Origin: CAYUNW01 sp964446235
GTDB taxonomy: Bacteria > Patescibacteriota > Microgenomatia > 2-02-FULL-39-11
Assembly (NCBI GenBank): GCA_964446235.1
Contig: CAYUNW010000002.1
Location: 1 to 64,000, forward strand
Direction: 5' to 3'
DNA length: 64,000 nucleotides
The notes beneath the pieces are model-generated. The model was not told where the DNA came from, searched no databases, and saw only the letters and a list, made by a program, of their open reading frames with translations. Shown piece by piece: positions 58,995-64,000 of the stretch; the stretch's first letter is position 1; every line of letters begins with the position of its first letter. The translations under genes were made by a program, and so were the position numbers.

Positions 58995-60197
58995 TTAAAA
59001 TTTTGCCGTTAATGAATAAATCGGTAAAAGTACTGCCATGACTAAAAAGCCAACACCTAGTCCTAATACAACCATGATAAGTGGCTCAATCATGGTTGTC
59101 AAGGTACGTACGGCAGCCTCAGCTTCCGTTTCAAAATATTTAGATAATTTGAATAATGAGTCGCCGATTTTTCCGGTTTGTTCTCCAACGGAAACCATTT
59201 GTCCTAAAATCGGAGGGAATAATTTATTTTCGATTAAAGGTTCGGACAGGGGATAGCCTTTTTCAACTAAGGTTCCGGCTTTTTGAAATGCTTCTTTGAA
59301 ATAAACATTATTGGTAGCATCCTGAGAAATTTGAAGTGCCGTCAATATCGGTATGCCACCATCGATAAGTATTGATAAAGTTCTGGTTAACTCAACAAGT
59401 GTCGATTCTTTGATAAGAGTACCAAATACAGGTAAATTCAATGTGATATGTGCAATAATATGTTTACCAGCATCGGTATCTTTCCATTTCATAAAAACTA
59501 GTCCTCCAACTATTACAGATGCGATTACCAGCCACCAGGATTGAATCATAAAATTAGATATCGTCATCAAAATCTGCGTCGGTAAAGGCAGTTCTGCATC
59601 AAATTCACTGTATAAAGCTGTAAGTCTGGGAACAACTACTGTCATCACTATAAAAGAAACGGTAACCATCCCTACAACTACGATTACCGGATAAACTAAT
59701 GCCCCTTTGACTTTACTTTTAAATTCTTTTGATTTTTCAAGGTTATCAGCAAGTCTGGCTAAAATTACATCCAGTTTTCCCGAAGCTTCTCCGGCTTTTA
59801 CCAGCGCCAAATAAACTGGCGGAAAAATTTTCGGATATTTTTCAAGTGTTGTAGCAAATGATTTACCCCCTCGAACTTCTTCTTCAATCTCATCAACAAG
59901 CTTGATTAACTTTGGTTTTTTTAATTGCTGTTCCAATATTGATAAAGCTTCAATCAATGTCAACCCGGCGGTTATCATCGTTGCTAATTGCCGTGTAAAA
60001 TGGACTAAATCGTTGAAATTAATCGAAGCGGAACTACCTTGAAAGGGCATTAAAGATTTCATGTTTTCTTTAATACTGATAACAAACATGCTCTTCTGAT
60101 GCAATAAATCTACTGCCTGTTTGATTGTTTTTGCCTCTACCAAACCTTTCAGTGTTTTACCTTCTGATGTTTTTACATAATAAGAAAATTGAGGCAT
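58995..60197 (-). CDS. pilC: PilC inner-membrane platform protein
   Basis: 400 aa with the duplicated T2SSF domains: FTRQLATMITAGLTLIEALSILEQQ (first copy, ~65-190) and LTRTLSILIDGGIPILTALQISQDA (second, ~270-395), each with GE-type loops (LALVKAGEASGKLDVIL; GQMVSVGEQTGKIGDSL) and three membrane helices in total. It couples PilB/PilT motion to pilin insertion. It lies 2 nt after pilT. Confidence 0.95.
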   Translation of the reverse strand: MPQFSYYVKTSEGKTLKGLVEAKTIKQAVDLLHQKSMFVISIKENMKSLMPFQGSSASINFNDLVHFTRQLATMITAGLTLIEALSILEQQLKKPKLIKLVDEIEEEVRGGKSFATTLEKYPKIFPPVYLALVKAGEASGKLDVILARLADNLEKSKEFKSKVKGALVYPVIVVVGMVTVSFIVMTVVVPRLTALYSEFDAELPLPTQILMTISNFMIQSWWLVIASVIVGGLVFMKWKDTDAGKHIIAHITLNLPVFGTLIKESTLVELTRTLSILIDGGIPILTALQISQDATNNVYFKEAFQKAGTLVEKGYPLSEPLIENKLFPPILGQMVSVGEQTGKIGDSLFKLSKYFETEAEAAVRTLTTMIEPLIMVVLGLGVGFLVMAVLLPIYSLTAKF

Positions 60198-60199
60198 AT

Positions 60200-61264
60200 T
60201 TATTTTTGGATAAACTGTAAATATCTTTCCGGTCTGAATGCGTAATCCAATGCCGTTTCGTGCGATATAATATTTTGTTCCACCAGTTGTCTTAAATTAT
60301 CTTCAAATAGAATCATGCCCATATCCTTTGAGGTCTGAATGATATTGTCTAGCAAATGGGTTTTACCGTCTCTAATTGTATTTTTTACACCGGGCGTGCC
60401 CAATAATATTTCAGTTACGGGAATTCTTTCGTTTGTAAGTGTCGGAACCAGTCTTTGGGTAATAACAGCAGATAAAACCATCGACAATTGCATTTTTATT
60501 TGATCTCTAGCACCTGAAGGAAATATATCGATAATTCTATCGATACTTTGAGCGGATGAATTTGTATGTAGTGTAGAAAATACCAAATGTCCTGTTTCAG
60601 CAATAGTCAAAGCAGAAGCAACAGTATCATGGTCACGCATTTCGCCAATCAGTACAACATCAGGATCTTCTCTTAAAATATTTTTTAAGGCATTATTCCA
60701 AGAATGAGTGTCCTGATACATTTCCCTTTGGGATACTATAGCTTTACTTTTAGGATACACGTGTTCTATAGGATCTTCGATCGTCACGATATGGACATTT
60801 CTTGTTGAATTAATCTCAGCTATGATAGATGCCAGTGTCGTCGATTTCCCTTGTCCAGAAGCTCCAGAGACAATAACAAAACCTTGCCTCAGTCTGGAAA
60901 ATTCATGAAACAATGGTGGCAATTTCAATTCTTCAATCGTATTTATTTTTGAAGGAATTACCCGAAATGATGCGGCGATTGTACCCATTTGGTAGTAAGC
61001 ATTCCCCCGAAATCTGGTTTCAAGATTATCCGACTTAATCATTGAAGAAAAGTCTATCTCTTTATTGGCGATCAAAAGTTCTTTTTGTGATGAGTTTAGA
61101 AGATCAAAAACCATCTGCTCTAAATTTTTTGGATCCAAAATCTGTAAAGTCGTCAAGTTATGTAATTCTCCATTGATTCTGATCGTAGGAAAATGATTGC
61201 TTAATAAATGCAAATCCGACGCTTTTCTTTGAACAGTAATAGATAATAAATCTGTAATATTCAT
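60200..61264 (-). CDS. pilT: PilT retraction ATPase
   Basis: 354 aa from the ATG at 61264, 1 nt after the pilB stop. N-domain ASDLHLLSNHFPTIRINGEL; Walker A GASGQGKST (Q in place of the common S); Asp box TIEDPIEHVY; Walker B VVLIGEMRDHDT; His box GHLVFSTLHTNSS, and the family AIRNLIRE-like sequence NALKNILREDPDV. With PilB it implies a retractable, twitching or DNA-uptake pilus. Confidence 0.94.
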   Translation of the reverse strand: MNITDLLSITVQRKASDLHLLSNHFPTIRINGELHNLTTLQILDPKNLEQMVFDLLNSSQKELLIANKEIDFSSMIKSDNLETRFRGNAYYQMGTIAASFRVIPSKINTIEELKLPPLFHEFSRLRQGFVIVSGASGQGKSTTLASIIAEINSTRNVHIVTIEDPIEHVYPKSKAIVSQREMYQDTHSWNNALKNILREDPDVVLIGEMRDHDTVASALTIAETGHLVFSTLHTNSSAQSIDRIIDIFPSGARDQIKMQLSMVLSAVITQRLVPTLTNERIPVTEILLGTPGVKNTIRDGKTHLLDNIIQTSKDMGMILFEDNLRQLVEQNIISHETALDYAFRPERYLQFIQK

Positions 61265-61265
61265 A

Positions 61266-62969
61266 TTATTCCTGCGCAACCCTATGTACCTCTTCTAAAG
61301 TTGTGATTCCGTTTATGACTTTTAAATAACCATCTTGTTTTAGAGTAATCAGACCTTCGGAAATTGCCAGTTTTTCGATTTCTTCCGCTGAAGACCGATG
61401 AAGAATAAGTTTGGCAATTTGACTTGATATATTGATAATTTCAAATATTCCAACTCTACCTAGATAACCGGTATTATTACATTCCTTGCAGCCTTTTCCT
61501 TTATAAAATAAAGTTTGATTCTTTTCTTGAGGATATAATGGTCCTAAAGCAGCTTTAAATTCATTGATAATCTCCGCAGGCGGTACATAAGATTCTTTGC
61601 AGGAGGAGCATATCTTTCTGACAATTCTTTGAGCCATAGCAGCATTCAAAACCGAAGCTATCAAAAAAGGTTCAGCACCTAAATCCAACAATCTAGGAAT
61701 TGCGGTTGAAGCATTATTGGTATGAAGTGTGGAAAATACTAAATGACCGGTTAAAGCAGCCTGTACGGCAAGGGCTGTAGTTTCTCCATCCCGGATTTCT
61801 CCGACCAGAATTATATTAGGGTCCTGACGCAGAAAAGATCTTAAACCAGAAGCAAAAGTCAAACCTGCCTGTGGATTAATCTGAACTTGATTTAAACCAA
61901 CAATTTCGTACTCAACGGGGTCTTCAAGAGTGACTATATTTACACCTACGGTATTTAAGCGTGAGAGTACTGAGTATAAAGTAGTCGTCTTGCCAGATCC
62001 TGTTGGACCGGTAACTAAGATTATTCCATGTGGTCTGGTGATATTTTGATGTAAAATCTTAAGTGATAATCCGGTTAGTCCTAAAGAAGGCAGATCTGGT
62101 ATTCCTCCGGTTTTTTTAAGAAGTCTCATCACTACTTTCTCTCCGTGTACCGTTGGTAATGTAGAAACTCTAAGATCAACTTCATCTTCACCAATTTTAA
62201 AATTGAAACGGCCGTCCTGAGGTATGCGTTTCTCATCAATTTTCATATCGGAGAGAATTTTGATTCTAGAAACTACAGCATCATGGACATTTCTTGGCAA
62301 AACAAGCCTCTCATTAAGTATACCGTCAATACGGTAACGAATTCTGGTACGGGCTTCCTCTGGTTCTATATGAATATCCGAAGACCTGGCTTTCATCGCA
62401 TATTCCAAAATAGTAGATACTATTTTGGAAATTGGGGCTTGTTTGATTACTTTACTTAATTCATTTGCGTCCAAAGTCTGTACTTTATCTATTGTCGTTT
62501 CCTTTAAAGCCTCGCTGACTTCGACAGCCAAACCTTGTGAATATTCTGATTCGATTTTCTGAATTATCTCATCTCTATCAGCAAGAAACGGAACGATCGA
62601 TTTTCCTGATTTTTGTTCTAAAAAAGACAACAATGGCAAATCAGTTGGATTAACCATCGCCAAAGATAGTTGACCGTTTTGTTTATCATAATCAAAAGGA
62701 ATAACCAGATATTTTCTGGCTACTGCTTCGGGAATAAAATTTAGGATTTCAGGTGATATTCCTTTTCCTGATAATTTTATAGAGCGAACATGAAACACCT
62801 TTGCTTTTGCCATAAGGATATCGTCAGGTGGTATAGAGTATTTTGATGCAAGAATTTCTTCAATGTTCCTGTCGGAATTTATACTGAGGGTTTTAATCTC
62901 GTTATATTTATCCTCGGTAATAATATTTTCATCTTTTAAGACATCCAATAAATGATTATTTATACTCAT
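61266..62969 (-). CDS. pilB: PilB/GspE-type pilus extension ATPase
   Basis: 567 aa. MshEN-type N-domain (~1-150), N2 domain with SSDIHIEPEEARTRIRYRIDG, Walker A GPTGSGKTTTLYS, Asp box TLEDPVEYEI, Walker B IILVGEIRDGET, His box GHLVFSTLHTNNA, and the tetracysteine zinc site CSSCKES...CKECNN. First gene of the pilus operon, served by the promoter at 62992-63021. Confidence 0.95.
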   Translation of the reverse strand: MSINNHLLDVLKDENIITEDKYNEIKTLSINSDRNIEEILASKYSIPPDDILMAKAKVFHVRSIKLSGKGISPEILNFIPEAVARKYLVIPFDYDKQNGQLSLAMVNPTDLPLLSFLEQKSGKSIVPFLADRDEIIQKIESEYSQGLAVEVSEALKETTIDKVQTLDANELSKVIKQAPISKIVSTILEYAMKARSSDIHIEPEEARTRIRYRIDGILNERLVLPRNVHDAVVSRIKILSDMKIDEKRIPQDGRFNFKIGEDEVDLRVSTLPTVHGEKVVMRLLKKTGGIPDLPSLGLTGLSLKILHQNITRPHGIILVTGPTGSGKTTTLYSVLSRLNTVGVNIVTLEDPVEYEIVGLNQVQINPQAGLTFASGLRSFLRQDPNIILVGEIRDGETTALAVQAALTGHLVFSTLHTNNASTAIPRLLDLGAEPFLIASVLNAAMAQRIVRKICSSCKESYVPPAEIINEFKAALGPLYPQEKNQTLFYKGKGCKECNNTGYLGRVGIFEIINISSQIAKLILHRSSAEEIEKLAISEGLITLKQDGYLKVINGITTLEEVHRVAQE

Positions 62970-62991
62970 ATGGGCAGAATTTTATGATATT

Positions 62992-63021
62992 ATTATCCCT
63001 GTATTATTACGTCTTTGTCAA
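62992..63021 (-). promoter_or_regulatory. Promoter of the pilus operon (TTGACA-N18-GATAAT)
   Basis: On the minus strand TTGACA (63021-63016) and GATAAT (62997-62992) are spaced by 18 nt, with +1 near 62985, about 16 nt before the pilB ATG. No Shine-Dalgarno is evident. Confidence 0.6.
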
Positions 63022-63048
63022 CGGATTGAAAAATTTAAGAAAAATGAA

Positions 63049-63729
63049 ATGAATAATCAAGCAGTTTTATTACTATCAAAAGATAAAATATTTATTGATA
63101 ACTATATCCAAACGCTTGCAAATAAATTGAAAATCTCAGAATTTGAAAATATTGTGATTAACCCTAAAATTTCCATTGGTATAGACCAAGTAAGGGAAAT
63201 ATCCAAAATTATGTCCATAAAGCCGAATTTATCCGATAATAGGCTTTTTATTATACTGGATTTCGACAAAGCAACGATAGAAGCTCAAAATGCGCTTCTA
63301 AAAGTGTTAGAAGAACCAAATATTCATAATTATTTTTTATTAGTTACGAATAATATCGAAACTGTCATTCCGACAATTAAATCAAGATGCGTTTTAAAAA
63401 TAGATAAAACTATCAATTACTTTGATGATTATAAATCAGAAGAAAACGGAAAAATATTTCTTGAAATTATCAATTCAAATGACGCTGACAAAATAAAATT
63501 TGTAACAGCTAAATTTAAGACTAAGCAGGAAGCAGAAAAATTTCTCATGGAAATGAGTATTTTTATATCGAAAATGCTAGAACAACAGAATTTTGATGAT
63601 ATGAAGAATAAAAAAAATTTTGCCAAAATATTAAACAATATTCAAAAAGCATCACAATTACTTAAGAACAATATCAATCTTAAACTTGTAATGGATAATC
63701 TTTTTTTAAGCTTCCCAAAGTTTAATTGA
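63049..63729 (+). CDS. holB: DNA polymerase III delta'-like subunit (HolB-like), without P-loop
   Basis: 226 aa. Clamp-loader AAA+ features: GIDQVREISKIMSIKPNLSDNRLFIILDFDKATIEAQNALLKVLEEPN (sensor and box VII region), then IPTIKSRCVLKI with the SRC motif. The Walker A lysine loop is degenerate and no zinc cysteines are seen, as is common for delta'. It is shorter than E. coli HolB. It is divergent from pilB and upstream of gyrB. Confidence 0.8.
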   Translation: MNNQAVLLLSKDKIFIDNYIQTLANKLKISEFENIVINPKISIGIDQVREISKIMSIKPNLSDNRLFIILDFDKATIEAQNALLKVLEEPNIHNYFLLVTNNIETVIPTIKSRCVLKIDKTINYFDDYKSEENGKIFLEIINSNDADKIKFVTAKFKTKQEAEKFLMEMSIFISKMLEQQNFDDMKNKKNFAKILNNIQKASQLLKNNINLKLVMDNLFLSFPKFN

Positions 63730-63780
63730 ATTCAAAAAAAGTGTTCCCGGTTTACTCTTGATAAAGCATAAACCCTTCTA

Positions 63781-63786
63781 TATAAT
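63781..63786 (+). promoter_or_regulatory. -10 box placing +1 at the gyrB start codon
   Basis: TATAAT at 63781-63786 predicts +1 at about 63793, the A of the gyrB ATG. There is no Shine-Dalgarno between them. This matches the pheS arrangement. Confidence 0.5.
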
Positions 63787-63792
63787 TACTCT

Positions 63793-64000
63793 ATGGTAAA
63801 GGTAAAAAACATATCCGAAGCTACAAATAAAGCCGGCAATGACTATTCAGCCGATCAAATTGTAGTATTGGAAGGATTGGAACCAGTTAGAAAAAGACCG
63901 GCAATGTATATTGGTTCTACGGATATCAGGGGTGTACATCACTGCATAACAGAAATTATAGACAATTGCGTCGATGAAGCCCTAGCCGGATATGCAAAAA
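63793..64000 (+). CDS. gyrB: DNA gyrase subunit B (partial, N-terminus only)
   Basis: The first 69 codons, cut by the window edge. The sequence contains ADQIVVLEGLEPVRKRPAMYIGST and CITEIIDNCVDEALAGY, the GHKL ATP-binding motif I with the catalytic Glu. A Cys replaces the usual Ser/Ala in the DNxVDE stretch. ParE is a formal alternative from this fragment alone. Confidence 0.9.
   Translation, partial: MVKVKNISEATNKAGNDYSADQIVVLEGLEPVRKRPAMYIGSTDIRGVHHCITEIIDNCVDEALAGYAK

Overview
The window looks like a chromosomal segment of an ultra-small, AT-rich Candidate Phyla Radiation (Patescibacteria) bacterium, most likely a Microgenomates-type lineage. This is inferred from gene style, not from a marker tree. 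The pointers are: a trigger factor with no FKBP domain, ThrRS with no TGS domain, PheT with no N-terminal OB-fold, Pro/Thr-rich ('PTPTPT') linkers in secreted proteins, a type IV pilus without secretin or PilP, tRNA genes without encoded CCA, very tight or overlapping genes, and TGA used as stop (standard code). One 10-N assembly gap lies at 46595-46604.

Region 1 (1-13.1 kb) is an accessory/defence island. A minus-strand block (89-aa protein, adenine/cytosine DNA methyltransferase, SpoVG-like protein with an SSB-type tail, DUF5659-like protein) is preceded by a structured leader/ncRNA with its own promoter and terminator. Divergently, a small HTH gene is followed by a packed operon: PLD-nuclease/SF2-helicase fusion, an Eco57I/PglX-like methyltransferase split into two frames, an OAS/CD-NTase-like nucleotidyltransferase, a DUF6602-like PD-(D/E)XK protein, a Cas4/RecB-like PD-(D/E)XK nuclease with four cysteines, and a membrane-anchored trypsin-like protease. 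A restriction-like core joined to a nucleotidyltransferase/nuclease pair is the best candidate here for an undescribed defence arrangement.

Region 2 (13.3-16.6 kb) holds tRNA-Leu genes and a 2.5-kb serine-recombinase element inserted at the 3' end of tRNA-Leu(GAG). Its two ends are joined in the middle of the element, in inverted orientation, as an intact 188-bp copy of the predicted attP. The excised circle would therefore carry two inverted attP sites. The element also encodes a promoter followed at +1 by an H-type pseudoknot RNA.

Region 3 (16.6-41.5 kb) is housekeeping: small membrane genes, a secreted glycoside-hydrolase-like protein, lepA, epmA-efp, tig, nth, thrS-infC-rpmI-rplT, pheST, a class A PBP, tyrS, recG-rpmF-nusB-rnc and rpsP-khpA-trmD. 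Ten tRNA genes occur in the window as a whole. Five protein genes begin 2-10 nt after a tRNA 3' end, and several others start at or just after the expected +1 of a TATAAT box, so leaderless or near-leaderless mRNAs look common.

Region 4 (41.4-63.0 kb) is a type IV pilus locus on the minus strand: pilB-pilT-pilC-pilin, seven further prepilins, pilD, a PilX-like protein and pilM-pilN-pilO. Inside it are membrane glycosyltransferase-like genes (DUF2723, YfhO, GT87-like, O-antigen-ligase-like) and a large secreted PT-rich protein, which suggests a glycosylated retractile pilus. The window ends with a holB-like gene and the start of gyrB.
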